64,000 nucleotides of DNA, from contig NC_081411.1 in NCBI RefSeq assembly GCF_030272615.1, positions 825,646,397 through 825,710,396 of the forward strand. The letters are read 5' to 3'. The notes below the pieces were generated by a model. It worked only from the letters and a program-made list of their open reading frames with translations. It searched no databases and had not been told where the DNA came from. Each line of letters starts with the position of its first letter. Position 1 is the stretch's first letter. A program made the position numbers and the translations under genes. The DNA comes from Cryptomeria japonica (Eukaryota > Streptophyta > Pinopsida > Cupressales > Cupressaceae). This document shows positions 1-12,489 of this stretch, in pieces.

Positions 1-10
1 ATTGATTATG

Positions 11-1204
11 TGTTGCATTGATGTTTTGTCATTGATGTCAACACTAGTTGTTTTGGCTACTTTACCGGTATCCTTCTGGTCCCGGTAGGTTGTTTGGTTT
101 TTGGTTGGATTGCATCATGTTGATCTAGCATGCTCCAATATGTTTGGTTTATGGAATTGGCTTATTCATGCTACTCAAATTCATGTTCAATCAGTTAGTT
201 TTTGATCTCATGATCAGATGCTATCCTACTTGCTAGCTATCTTGGTTTGTTATTCTGGTGAGGGTTTCACCGACAGAGCTTTGATGAAGATCTTTGATGA
301 TATGCATAAGTGGTGTTGGTATGGCTTCTAGTGGAGATTCAGGATGTTGATGGTGATCGTGTTCAAGACTTGGTTGAAAGGGATTATTGCTTTAGCGTGT
401 GGACCTAAATTGGGTCCCGATTTATCTAGGTTATGGACCAGCTTAATGTAACATGTGGATTGGACCTCTCGATGTGTTTTTGGGACATCTCATGAGTTGG
501 ATATTATCTGTTTGGTATCAGGCCGACATGTCTTGTAATTATGTAATTATATTATTGTCTGGTGGCCGACCTTATTATTTATGGTCAAGAATTTGTATAT
601 ATATGATTTAAGATCTCATTGTAGATCATGTGTGAGGATGCAATGAGCGATTAAAGTAATATTCATTCAGGTCGAGGATTTGGTTGATCATTGGTGATTG
701 AGTTGGGTTTATGTAAGAGGATTTATTCCTCTGGTATTGAGCTTAAGAGGAACTATACTCAAGCATAGGAGATGCTATCTTTGCAGTTCATTCTTTCCTC
801 CGGATTGTAGTCTGGATTTCTATGTAGTCAGTGAGACTCCTTTTGTGATGAGAAGTGTGCTCTAGGTTTCTGGGATTCTTGCAAGTGCAGGCCCCTCAAT
901 TGTATTCACATACTTACTATAGAAGTATTATATGACTATGGGTAGGCTTCTCACCATGGTTTTTCCCTTTACCGGGTTTTCCACATACAAATCTTGGTGT
1001 CATGTGGATGGTATTTATTCTCTGATTATTGTTTATGCTTAATTGGTTTATTTTCTATTTCGGTATTTGTTTTATGCATTCTAGTATTGATCTTTTGGGT
1101 TCCAATATTAAAATTTTAATTGCTTAAGGTTCCAGTAATCTGAGACAACTGATTCACCCCCCACCCCGTCTCAGTTGTCTTCTAGTTATTTGAATTGTCT
1201 AACA
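11..1204 (+). mobile_element. Copia-type LTR at left window edge (solo LTR or 3' LTR)
   Basis: The block begins TGTTGCATTG and ends in CTAACA. It carries the landmarks of the other copia LTRs here: an early TTTTGTCATTGATGTCAAC stretch like that of element E, a TATA-rich run near 590-605, the GGTTTTTCCC...GGGTTTTCCAC hairpin motif near 955-990, and a GATTCACCCCCC tract near 1150 flanked by ACAACTG/CAGTTGT arms. Element C integrase sequence starts immediately after 1204, so the LTR sits inside C. The five bases on each side (TTATG before, CTTGT after) do not match. It may therefore be the 3' LTR of an element reaching beyond the window, a rearranged solo LTR, or have a misplaced start. Confidence 0.7.
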
Positions 1205-2833
1205 CTTGTTCTACTTCTTCATATTTATCTTCTACCGATTTAGAAGTATCCTCCACACTATTCTTCTTAGCATCATTCTGAATTTTCGGTTCAATGATCA
1301 CTATCTTTTGTTCATCTACTGCATCAGACTTGTTGGTATCATCAAATTTATCAGAATACTCATCAACTTTACTCTTAGGATCAAATTTACCTGTATACTC
1401 ATCTCTCTTTATGTAACACCTACTACCAAAGACTTTGAAATAACTGGCATTAGGAGTATGACCATACCATAATTCATAAGGAGTCTTATCATTACCTTTA
1501 TTAACCAATACCTAGTTCATTGTATATATTACAGTGCTAACAGCTTCTCTCTAAAATATTTTAGGTACATCTCCTTCTATCAAAATTGTTCTTGATGCTT
1601 CAACTATGGTTTGGTTCCTCCTTTCTGCAATCCCATTCTATTGTGGTGTCCTTGGTGCAGATAGTTGTCTCTTGATTCCATTATCATCATAGTATTTCAT
1701 AAATTTAGCTGATGTGAATTCTCCACTCTGGTCAGATCTTAGACACTTTAGATTCTTACCAATTTCTTTCTCCACTAAGGCTTTGAATGCCTTAGACTTG
1801 TTGAAATATTCAGGCTTCTTCAAAAATGTAACCCACATCATTCTTGAATAATCATCAGTAAATATCATGAAATACTTGTCACCTTGAAAACTCCTAGTCC
1901 TCATAGGACCACATAAATCAGTGTCCACCAAATCTAAAATATTCTAAAAAAAAATGATTTTCTCTTAAAAGAGGAAGTAGTCATCTTACCCAACTAACAT
2001 TCTTTATAAATCACATTGTCTGGTTTAACTAGTTGTGGAATACCTCTAATTCTAACAATATTTGACTTCCTAACCTTAATTACATTATCAAAATTCACAT
2101 GACAAAATCTTTTATGTCATAACCATCTGTCTTCAACTTTTGCAAGCAAACAACTATTAACATCAGTATTCAGATGGAATAAGTTACCTTTTGTCTCTTT
2201 ACTGATAGCAATCAGTTCTCCTTTGCTTCCTAATATCCTACACACTCCATTCTTGAACTCAAGGTGATAACCTTTATCATTTAGCTGACCAACACTCAAC
2301 AAGTTATGATTTAATCCTTCAGCCCAACATACATCATCAGCATTACTTTTACCATTTAAATAAATTGAACTTTTACCTTTTACCAAGCATGGTGAATTAT
2401 TTCCAAATCTCACTACTCCATCAAATTCTTCAAGTGAGATGAACTTGTTCTTGTCACTAGTCATGTGATGTGAGCAACCACTATCAATGACCCACTCATC
2501 ACTGCTATCAATATGAGATGCCAAAGATTTCTTGTCAGAAGGATCTTCCTTAACTGCTACAAAAACAATCTCCTCATTGTCTTCATCCTCAGATTCCTCG
2601 TCAGTAACACCTTCATTAACTGCAACATAACATTGTTTCTTTCCTTTTCCTTTAAATTTTCTGAACTTTTCCTTCTGGTCAAAGTTACAGTAATTAGCAG
2701 CAATATGTCTTATTTTGTTACAAGAGAAGCATTTAAGAGGAAGCTTGTCTAGGTACTTACCGATGCCTCTAGGAAGTCTCTTTTCCAGTAAAGCTTCAAA
2801 TTTCATCAAGTTAATTTCATCATACATTCCTTC
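1205..2833 (-). pseudogene. Copia element C: gag zinc knuckle, protease and integrase (decayed)
   Basis: Reading from 2833 down: the end of gag with a zinc knuckle CFSCNKIRH whose fourth ligand position is Tyr, protease with DSGCSHHMTS, the HLLSVGQL-type copia linker, then integrase with catalytic HTDLCGP-like (VDTDLCGP) and RSDQSGEF motifs, and the FKVFGSRCYI region of the integrase C terminus. Nonsense codons fall near 2117, around 1932-1990, at 1635 and in 1509-1560. The reading frame is cut at 1204/1205 by the left-edge LTR, so reverse transcriptase and RNase H lie outside the window. The upstream part of gag resumes at 17841 beyond the nested element B. It makes no functional protein. 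Confidence 0.85.
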
Positions 2834-4394
2834 TGATAAACTCAATGATGAACAATAAGTACCAAACCGGTACTGAGAGGGGGGGTGAATCAATACAGTC
2901 ACAAAAACTTTTCTCAAACCAGTTTGACTACAAACACTGTAAATGTCTGACAGACAGTAACACCGGTCTGAAACAGAGTGCAACCGGTAAAGCTAAGGAT
3001 AATTGTGACAATCATTAACCAGTTGATCACTTAGCTTTCCACTCAACTTAATACTACACTTTCATTTCACCCTAATGCGTAAGTAGGTAATCTATCATCA
3101 GAAATATAATAATAGTTAGCTCAGCATGTTTAACCTTCAGACACAAATCACTTAAATAATCACACGAAAAATACTATACATGACACGCAGATTTTTCACA
3201 TGGAAACCCAACTGGGAAAAACCATGGTGGGGATGAATACCCACAAGCTGCTTTTGAAATCTTTAGAAGTTCACTCTATTAGGAGCCTAATCTGGTTAAA
3301 GACTGTTACAATAGGTTCTGCTAGGAACCGATCATGTTAGGGATCACTCGATTAAGGGATGGCTAAATACCCAGTTAAGGGTTAAACCCTGTTAGAGGTT
3401 ACCTTGTTAGAGGATTTCAAGAACTCAATTAGTTTGAGTCACCCTGTTAAAGGATTTACAGCAAGCTGATTAAAGCTACCCGGTTAAGGGATTTTCCAAC
3501 TGTTGAAGTGGTTAAAGATCAACAAGTATTACAATGATCTGATAATAGCACTCAATGCTTAATGCAGATCTGCTTAAGCTCCTTCCTTCTACACACACAC
3601 AATGCAGGAATCAAACCTCTTATCTCATCTGCTCTGGCAAGAATCACGTATCTTTTCACTTAGATACACACACACCATTTTCCAACAACCTCAAAAATAA
3701 ACACAACATCGACCTTATAGGAAACAGATAGGTCGGTGTCATAAACCCTAAACCCTAAACATTTAGGTTAAGCAATTCAAACGGTTCAATCCTGGCCATT
3801 GAACACTTTGCATTTGAATACAAAAGTCTTGAACATATCTCAAGATATTCTCCATCATTCATTCTTCATCGGTTTCATGGTAGCTTGTAACCCATCACAC
3901 ATTCTCCACCATTTATAGGAACTTCGCACATTCCCGAGGTAGATAGGATCAATCTCCTTCATGCAAGATCCTTCACGCACTCAAGCTGACATGGCAACAT
4001 GATTGGATCTTCATTACAATGCTAACTCATCACACAATGTCATTGGTTGAGTCACACAAGCTTGGAATACTTCAACCGGAAACCCTTAAGCTAAGATTAC
4101 CAACCAGTAGTCATATCATGTTCAGTCCTCATAGAGAACATTCCATATGTCAGTTCACATTTCATCATATCGATTCTCTTGGACAAACATACCACTTCAC
4201 CTATTGCTCAATATACCAATTTATATCATTATACTAGTTCACGTTGCCAACTATTTGGCTTCAATATACCTATTCACTTCTTTGCACATATACCGGTTCG
4301 CATTTCAGCATATTGCTGGTTCACTCTTCAATCATATTGACATCAATAACAACATAATATCATCATGTCAACATACTCAGCACAAATGCCAACA
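2834..4394 (-). repeat. 3' LTR of copia B
   Basis: It reads TGATAAACTC... to ...TGCCAACA on the plus strand and pairs with 16257-17835. It contains the GTGAATCA/poly-G tract near 2876, the GTGGAAACCCAACTGGGAAAAACC hairpin region near 3200, an array of TTAAGG/TTAGAGG words at 3290-3500, two telomere-like CCCTAAA words near 3745, and ends next to a purine tract. Length is about 1.56 kb. Confidence 0.9.
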
Positions 4395-4412
4395 ATCTCC
4401 CCCTTTGGCATT
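4395..4412 (-). other. Polypurine tract of copia B
   Basis: The plus strand reads ATCTCCCCCTTTGGCA directly beside the LTR end. The minus strand is therefore a purine run (AAAGGGGGAGAT) where plus-strand DNA synthesis primes. Elements A, E, F and G have the same tract. Confidence 0.85.
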
Positions 4413-4559
4413 GATGGCAATATACAAAGATCTCGCTTTCTACATCACATCTTCTACCCCTTTGACAACAATGCCAAAGTGGAGGCACAAGTTTTACTAT
4501 TCCACTATGCTGCTCCCCCTGAGGAGTAGCATCCTTCAACACATCAATCCAGAAAAATT

Positions 4560-4931
4560 TGGACACCGTAATAACTGACTGATGTGGACTACATACTTTT
4601 AGTTCACCTCTTAAATAGGTAAATGAAGCCTTTGGTAGAGGCTTGGTGAATATATCTACTAACTACTCCTTACTGGAAACATGTTCCAGTACAACTTCCT
4701 TGTTCTAAACCTTTTCCCTCAAGAAATGATACTTGAGCTCAAAGTGCTTGGTTCTAGCATGCAAAATTGGATTCTTGGAAATCTTGATTGCACTTGTATT
4801 GTCACAAAATATGCTTACCAGTTCGGATACAGGAACTTTAAAGCCATTCAATACATGCTTCATCCAAATAGTTGGGGTACAGTTCATAAAGGTTGCAACA
4901 TACTCTACTTCTGTTGTAGACTAAGAGATAT
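4560..4931 (-). pseudogene. Copia B RNase H, 3' portion
   Basis: On the minus strand the segment encodes the end of a copia RNase H: an STTEVEYVA motif just below 4931, then FCDNTSAIKISKNP (about 4790) and a KHFELKYHFLR segment. Nonsense codons follow at 4705 and further down. The first half of the domain is at 12490-12640, on the far side of element A. A TAG directly before STTEVEYVA stands where copia relatives have Gln, a C-to-T type change. The stretch 4413-4559 is untranslated 3' leader toward the purine tract. Confidence 0.8.
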
Positions 4932-6415
4932 TGTTAGCATTATAACAGAGAAGGGGAGATTGTTGTCATTTCAATAAGGATATTGAGAAGGTTGTTGATG
5001 ATTATGGATATAACTGATTAAGGATGTTTACTGTCTTAATATTATTATTTTGTCATTGATGTCAAGAAATTGATTTTCTAATTTAGTATGATGTTGCCAT
5101 ATCTTAAGAAGTATGATTTGATGATCATAAAGATGTCGGTAAAAGACACAGAAAGATTGTGATGAATAAGGGGAGAAATAAGTTATTCAATGGGCAACTA
5201 TTACCGAGTTAGACAATGATGACATCATGATGTTTAGATTGTTTTGATATCCTACATATGCTATTGACTGAAAGGTTAATACTATACCATGTTACCGAGC
5301 AAAGAACCTAGTCGGTGAACCCTAAGGTTATCGCTATTGGTTAATGAAGGCGAAATGTCTACCAAGTGAAGTTTAGTATTTACCGAGTTGCAACCGAGCT
5401 GTAACAAAATGCATTAAATGATTAAATGCATTATTTAATGAAGGAAACTGATGAGCTAGAATAGATTAAATGATTGGTATGTCGTACATGAAGTTTGTTA
5501 AAAGAATCTATGGCAATAGAAGATCGGCAGAAAGATCTACAGCTCAGATTGAACCGCAATACCTTAGCACAAGTTCCAAGAAATGTATGCAAGTTCCAAG
5601 GCGAGGTAAAACATTTTCAGATCAAAGGATACATTGAACCTAGTCAAGTTTAAAGATCTGATGTCTATGATTGATCATGGGATATGTGATCAAGGAGATT
5701 AAGCGGTTAGCAAATTGTTGATAAACAATACGTGTAGGCAAGTGTAAGCACAAGGATGCTACATAGTGATTACCAAGCTCAGAAGCTTGAAGGCCTATTT
5801 GATTAACAGAGTATAGAGCCCAATAGAGGGACAAGATAATTCCTATGACTAGATTGTTTTGAGCAAATAAGAATCTGCTTTAGCATTTTTGATGTGAAGT
5901 TGCACATATATTTTATTACTGTTATTTTGTAAAGTGACAGAAAATCTCTTAACCAAGTGGACTTAACAGTCTTGTTCGTAAAACCCTCTAGCAAGGTGAC
6001 ATTCTGATTGAGTGTTTGAAATCCTTTAACAAGGTCACTTCTAACGAGGTAAAGATCCTAACAGATCTGAGGGAAATCCCTTAACTGGGTCACATCTAGC
6101 AATGTGTTTGTAATCTTTAACAGGATTTGCTTTTAACCGAGCATACTCTAGAAGAGTATATTTCTTAGTGGGTCTGAAATCCCATAGTGGTTTTTCCCTA
6201 TTTGGGTTTCCACGTTAAATTTGGTGTTATGAGTGTTATGATGTTTCTATGCTTATAAGTTTGCATGTTTAGCAGTTTTGGTTATATTGCTGAAGTATAT
6301 ATTATCAAGGTTGAATCTGTTGTTTTTATGGAAGATTAAGTTTGTATGATTCACCCCCCCCCTCTCATCTTGTTATCTTGGCATCTATACTTAACCATTA
6401 GTATTAGAACTATCA
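4932..6415 (+). repeat. 5' LTR of copia A
   Basis: It runs from TGTTAGCATT to ...GAACTATCA and stops two bases before the primer site. The first 29 bp contain a second purine run (AAGGGGAGAT), and a copy of the normal LTR start follows at 4961. Landmarks are the GTGGTTTTTCCC...TTTGGGTTTCCAC hairpin at about 6190-6212 and a C8-C9 tract at 6355. From 4961 onward it matches 11012-12484 closely, with scattered, mostly transition, differences. Confidence 0.9.
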
Positions 6416-6417
6416 AT

Positions 6418-6429
6418 TGGTATCAGAGC
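6418..6429 (+). other. Primer binding site (tRNA-iMet type), copia A
   Basis: TGGTATCAGAGC lies two bases after the LTR end. It is complementary to the 3' end of plant initiator methionine tRNA, the usual primer of Ty1/copia minus-strand synthesis. Confidence 0.93.
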
Positions 6430-6480
6430 TTTGGACTCTGGAAGAACAAGTTTAAAGGTACTTGAGGAAAAGATCCAAAG

Positions 6481-7629
6481 ATGTATAAGAGGGATGCACC
6501 GAAGCTGAACAAGTCTAGTTTCTCTACATGGTAGAAAAGGATGAAGCTGCACCTATCAGGAGTTGTAGAATATGTTGTATATTATCTGGAAAATGATTTC
6601 ATTACACCTAGCACCTATCCATTGACAATGGAAGGGATAAAGGAAAAGCAATAACATATTCAAGCAATGATTGAAATAACATCTGCATTGACTGACTCAG
6701 AGTTTAATGATCTAGAAGGTTACAATGATGCCAAGGCAATGTGGGACAAGCTCATATCTGTTTATGGCAATGATGAACATGTTCAAAGAGAAAAAGTGGA
6801 TAGTCTAAGAGGACAACTTGAATCTATGATAATGAATGAAGATGAGAACATAACCTAGTACAGTACAAGGTTAAAGGAGATTGTCAATCAAATCAAAGGA
6901 GCAGGAGGAACCATTGAACAAAAGGTTGTCACAAGTAAATTATTGAGAACCCTTCTACCTGCTTATGCAATCCGAGTCTCTACAATCAATGAATTGAGGT
7001 CTATACCCAATATGTTAGTTTCTTTGGATGCTACTATTGGTAAGCTACATGCATTTGAGTTAAGTAACTTTGATAACAATGGGTCTTCGATAAATAAAAT
7101 TGAGTCTGCATTTAGTTCTTTTCATCTTGATGAATCTGATGATTACAATGATAGAAAGTATAAGTACTCTAAAGGGAATCACAGTGGAGCAAGTGAAATA
7201 TTTCACAAAAACATGGAGGAGGTACACAAACTTTATGAAGAAATCAGAAACCAAGAAGAGTTTGAAGCACTATTAGCTAGAAGGTTACCGAGAGGCAAAG
7301 GTAAGTGCAAAGGAAAGTTGCCTTTGAAATGTTTTAACTGTGATAGAATAGGACATATGGCTTCTAATTTCCCTGACAAAGAATCTAGTGAAAAGAGAGA
7401 TTACCGAGATGATAGACAGATAAATAATCATTACAGAGGACACCGAGACTTCAGAAGAAGAGATAGAAAGTCATGCCTAATAGCTGATCAGGAATCGAAT
7501 GATGATAAATCAGATGAAACTGATACTGAGGAAGCTGTTTATGTGGCTATTAAGGATGGATCAAATGAAGAAAGGTATGAAGAAAAAGCCCTAATATCTC
7601 ACATAAATAATTTGATTCTTGGATCATAG
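6481..7629 (+). pseudogene. Gag of copia A (nonsense-ridden)
   Basis: The frame opens at ATG 6481 with a typical copia gag N terminus (MYKRDAPKLNKSSFSTW) and continues to a zinc knuckle near 7330. In-frame stops are TAG 6532-6534, TAA 6652-6654 and TAG 6856-6858. The element D copy has CAG at the first of these, so that stop is a C-to-T change. The knuckle is CFNCDRIGHMASNF, so the fourth ligand is Phe rather than Cys. A one-base deletion relative to D near 7605-7615 shifts the frame just before the protease, so the line ends at a TAG (7627-7629). The family role is to package RNA in the virus-like particle. Confidence 0.88.
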
Positions 7630-10600
7630 AGAGTGGATTCTCACATCACATGACAGGTGATAAACACAAGTTTGTTATGTTAAGAGATTATGATGGAGGT
7701 TATGTAAGATTTCGTAATGATGCACCATGTCCGGTAAAAGGTAAAGGATCCATAACACTTCTTGACAATGCTAAATGTAATGATGTTTATTGGGTTGAAG
7801 GTTTCAAATATAATTTGTTGAGTGTAGCACAACTAAACAACACAGGTTACCGAATAGAATTTCATAAAGGAATTGTCAAAGTTCATGACAAGCATGGAAA
7901 GTTAGCTACTACCGGAACTCAAACAAAAGGTAACACATTTCACCTTGACTCAACTTGGAATAATTGTCTTTATGCAAAGATAGATGATACCTGGTTATGG
8001 CATAAAAGGTTTTGTCATGTAAATTTTGATAATCTGGTCAAAATAAGTAAGATGCACCGAGTAAGAGGTCTACCAAGTCTTGAGAAACCTAAGAATGCTA
8101 TGTGCCAAGGATGCCAAATGGGTAAGATGACAAGATCAAGATTTACAATTAAGTCCTACACTTCTGAGGGAATTTTAGATATTGTGCTCACTGATCTTTG
8201 TGGTCCTATGAAAGTTCAAAGTTATTATGGTAATAAATATTTCATATTATTTGTGGATGATTATTCAAGGATGATGTCAGTTATGTTTTTAAAAGAAAAA
8301 TCAGAAGCTTTTCAAATGTTTAAATGGTACAAGGCAAGAGTTGAAAATGAAATAAGAAGACAACTAAAATGTCTTAGATCTGATAGAGGAGGTGAGTTCA
8401 CTTCTGATGAGTTCAACTTATTCTGCAATGATCATGGTATAAAAAGACAAGTCTCTGCACTGAGAACTCCATAGCAAAATGGGATAGCTGAGAGAAGAAA
8501 CAGATCTATTGTGGATTGTGCCAGAACCCTGATGATTGAAAAGAAAGTGCCACAAACATTTTGGAGAGAAGCAATAAGCACAACAATTGACACCCTGATT
8601 CGAGTACAACTGAAGAAAGGAACTTTGAAGACACCGTATGAAATCTGGTATGACAAGAAACCTAATGTAAGTTACTTCAAAATCTTTGGAAGTAGATGCT
8701 ATGTACACAAAGATGATAGAAATGGAAAGTTTGATCAGAAAAGTGAACAAGGAACATTTCTTGGTTATTCTTTTAGAAGTAAAGCATTTAAATGTCTGAT
8801 CAAATCATCTGACAAAATAGTAGAAAGTGCAAATGTGAAAATTGATGAATTTGCAGAAAGAAATGATGCAGGAAATTCTAAAGAACCAGAAGACTATGAG
8901 GAATTTGTGTATGTTCAACCGAGAAGTCCTACCGAGAAAGCTGCTGAAGAAAATAAAGATAATGTCCAGTTACCAAGTGATGAAGAAGATCATACAGAAT
9001 CTACTGAGCCTGTATTAGCTAAGTATGTCAAAAGGAATCATGCATCAAGTTATATTATAGGAGATAAGGATGATCCAGTGATGACAAGGAACAAACTGAG
9101 ACAGAACACATGTCTAATATCTGAATTTGAACCAAGGATAGTGAAAGAGGCATTTAACAGTGAAGATTGGATAAATGCTATGATAAAAGAGATTGATCAA
9201 ATCAAGAAGAATGACACATGGACACTGGTCCCAAGACCGAAGGACAAAAATGTAATCCATACAAAGTGGATTTTCAGAAACAAGCTGAATGAAAAAGGTG
9301 AGGTGATTCAAAATAAAGAAAGACTAGTTTGCAAAGGATATGCTCAAGAAGAGGGAATTGATTATGGTGAGACTTTTGCACCTGTGGCAAGACTTGAAGG
9401 AGTAAGAACATTGTTGGCATACGCTGCTTACAAAAATTTCAAGGTATATCAAATGGATGTCAAATCTGCATTTCTGAATGGTATATTAGAAGAAGAAGTT
9501 TATATTGAACAACCTGAAGGATTTGTTGAAGACACGAATAAAGATCAGGTATGTGAATTAAACAAAGCATTATATGGTTTTAAACAAGCACCTAGAGCAT
9601 GGTATGACAGATTGTACTCTTATTTAATCAAGATTGGTTTGATAAGAACAAGTGAAAACAGTAATATGTACATGAAGAATGATGAAAATGGAATACTGAT
9701 CTCAGTCATATTTGTTGATGATATTATCTTTTGTGGAAATGACACTTTATGCAAAAACTTTGGTAATGAAATGTGCAAAGAATTTGAGATGTCATTAATC
9801 GGTGAGATAAAGTATTTTATAGGTTTACAGATACTACAAATGAAAGATGAGATTTTCATTACTCAATCCAAGTACATAAAGGAAATCTTGAAGAAATTTG
9901 GAATGGAGGATTCAAAACCAGTAAGTACTCCTATGACTACCAACTGTAAATTATCAAAGAATGATGAATTTGCATCTGTTGATGAGACACTTTACTGATC
10001 TATGACTGGAAAGCTACAATATGTTGTTCACATCAGACCAGACATAGCACATGCAGTAGGTATAGTTGCAAGATTTTCTACAGATCCCAAGGAAACACAC
10101 ATGACAGCAATCAAGAGAATTTTTAGATACTTGAAAGGCACTGAAGATTATGGCTTAGTATATCAGAAAGGAAATGACTTTGATTTAAAAGTTTATACTG
10201 ATGTTGATTGGGCAGGCAACATTGATGACAGAAAAAGCACAAGTGGAGGAGATTTCCTTTTAGGAGAAAGACTAGTGAGTTGGCTTAGCAAGAGACAAGG
10301 ATGTGTTTCACAGTCAACAGCAGAAGCTGAATATGTTGATGCAGCATTGAATTGTACCAATATAGCATGGATCAAACAACTATTGGAAGGTATAAATGAG
10401 AAATTTACTGAGCCACTAACTATATTCTATGACAATACTAGTGCCATTAACATTTCAAAGAATCATGTTATGCACTCTAAGACAAAGCACATCTCTATCA
10501 AATATCATTATCTTAGAGAAGAAGTTCAAGAGAAGAAAGTGGTGTTGGAGTATGTTAGCACAAAGGAACAAATCACAAATATCTTCACAAGGCCATTACC

Positions 10601-10664
10601 AAGGGACACTTTTGAGTATCTCAGAAGCAAGTTAGGGGTCCTACCCCTATCTTCTACTCACTGA
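7630..10664 (+). pseudogene. Pol of copia A: protease, integrase, reverse transcriptase, RNase H
   Basis: In the shifted frame: protease with ESGFSHHMTG (the catalytic Asp of DSG is Glu, and the usual Cys is Phe), the zinc-binding HKRFCHVNF...CQGCQMGK part of integrase, core motifs LTDLCGP and RSDRGGEF, reverse transcriptase from about 9180 ([27 protein letters not shown], then the FVDD active site near 9712), and RNase H from about 10195 to the stop at 10664. Two in-frame stops remain, TAG 8472-8474 and TGA 9996-9998. Domain order is PR-IN-RT-RH, which defines Ty1/copia. The copy is dead but nearly full length. Confidence 0.92.
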
Positions 10665-11011
10665 CAGAGTTCGGTGAAAGCATCAATTCGATGAATCTAC
10701 AAAATATTATGTGTGGATTGATGTTTATTTACACACTTTAGGATGTTTTCTAAAGGTGTGCAGGAAACAAATATAGTGAACAGGAATTGAAGACATAATG
10801 CTCTGACTGAGACTGAGTTGACACATAACAGCAAGGAATTCACTTCTCAAGGGAAGAAATCATGTTTTAGCTCTTTTACTTTTTGGCATTATTGTCAAAG
10901 GGGGAGAAGTCTGATGACAGGGGGAGAGCATTTCAGAATCTCACAGCAATTTGAATCCGAATCAATTAGGTGAAATCAATTGGTTTTTCCATTAATGCCA
11001 AAGGGGGAGAT
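10665..11011 (+). other. 3' untranslated leader of A with repeated purine tracts
   Basis: No reading frame. Three purine runs occur here: AAAGGGGGAGAAG near 10898, AGGGGGAGAG near 10920, and AAGGGGGAGAT at 11001-11011 beside the 3' LTR. Only the last is in position to prime the standard LTR. The first is preceded by TTGGCATTAT, which resembles the 29-bp leader seen on the 5' LTRs of A and D. Confidence 0.7.
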
Positions 11012-12484
11012 TGTTGGCATTTAAATAAGGATATTGGCAAGGTTGTTGATGATTATGGATATAACTGATTAAGGATGTTTACTGTCTTAATATTATTATT
11101 TTGTCATTGATGTCAAGAAATTGATTTTCTAATTCAGTATGATGTTTCCATATCTTAAGAAGTATGATTTGATGAGTATAAAGATGTCGGTAAAAGACAC
11201 AGAAAGATTGTGATGAATAAGGGCAAAAATAAGATATTCAATGGGCAACTATTACCAAGTTAGACAATGATGAGATCATGATGTTTAGATTGTTTTGATA
11301 TCCTACATATGCTATTGATTGAAAGGTTAATAATATACTATGTTACCAAGAAAAGAACCTAGTCGGTAAACCCTAAGGTTATCGCTATCGATTAATGAAG
11401 GCAGAATGTCTACCGAGTGAAGTTTAGTATTTACCGAGTTGCAACCGAGCTGTAATAGAATGCATTAAATGATTAAATGTGTTATTTAATGAAGGAAGCT
11501 AATGAGATGGAATAGATTAAATGATTGGTATGTTGTGCATGAAGTTTGTTAAAAGAATCTATGGCAATAGAAGATCGGCAGAAAGATCTACAGCTCAGAT
11601 TGAACCGCAATACCTTAGCACAAGTTCCAAGAAATGTATGCAAGTTCCAAGGTGAGGTAAAACATTTTCAAATCAAAGGATACATTGAACCTGGTCAAGT
11701 TTAAAGAACTGATGGCTATGATTGATCATGGGATATGTGATCAAGGAGATTAAGCGATTAGCAAATTGTTTATAAATGAGGAACTGTTGATAAACAATAC
11801 ATGCAGGCAAGTGTAAGCACAGGGATGCTACATAGTGATTACCTAGCTTAGAAGCTTGAAGACCTATTTGATTAATAGAATATAGAGCCCAGCAGAGGGA
11901 CAAGATAAGTCCTATGACTAGATTGTTTTGAGCAAATAAGAATATGCTTTAGCATTTTAGATGTGAAGTTGCAGATATATTTTATTACTATTATTTTGTA
12001 AAATGACAAAAAATCTCTTAACCGAGTGGAATTAACAGTCTTATTTGTAAAACCCTCTAGCAAGGTGACATTCTAATTGAGTGTTTGAAATCCTTTAACA
12101 AGGTCACTTCTAACAAGGTGAAGATCCTAACAGATCTGAGGGAAATCCCTTAACCGGGTCACATCTAGCAATGTGTTTGTAATCTTTAACAAGATTTTCT
12201 TTTAACCGAGCATACTCTAGAAGAGTATATTTCTTAGTGGGTCCGAAATCCCACAGTGGTTTTTTCCTATTTGGGTTTCCACGTTAAATCCAATGTTATG
12301 AGTGTTATGATGTTTATATGCTTATAAGTTTGCATGTTTAGCAGTTTTGGTTATATTGCTAAAGTATATGTTATCGAGGTTGAATCTGTTGTTTTTATGG
12401 AAGATTAAGTTTGTATGATTCACCCCTCCCCTCTCATCTTGTTAGCTTGGCATTTGTGCTTAACAATTAGTATCAGAACTATCA
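11012..12484 (+). repeat. 3' LTR of copia A
   Basis: It starts TGTTGGCATT after the purine tract and ends GAACTATCA before GATAC. It lacks the 29-bp leader of the 5' LTR. The hairpin motif lies at about 12250-12282 and the C-rich tract at about 12420. Length is 1473 bp. Confidence 0.92.
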
Positions 12485-12489
12485 GATAC

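Larger units (their letters stand above)
4932..12484 (+). mobile_element. Copia retrotransposon A, nested in B
   Basis: A plus-strand element with a 5' LTR at 4932-6415, primer site 6418-6429, gag-pol 6481-10664, purine tract 11001-11011 and a 3' LTR at 11012-12484. The flanking five bases are GATAT (4927-4931) and GATAC (12485-12489), a target duplication with one C/T difference. The duplication only works if the 5' LTR begins at 4932 rather than at the inner TGTTG at 4961, so the 5' LTR has a 29-bp leader absent from the 3' LTR. It is the same family as D. Confidence 0.92.

Noticed and set aside
2834-2983. N-terminal extension of the C gag frame starting at 2983
   Set aside because: The first 50 codons read through the LTR of B. 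The real C gag resumes at 17841 across the nested element.
3735-3765. CCCTAAA words as an interstitial telomere
   Set aside because: Only two copies, present at the same place in both LTRs of B (also near 17166), so they are part of the LTR.
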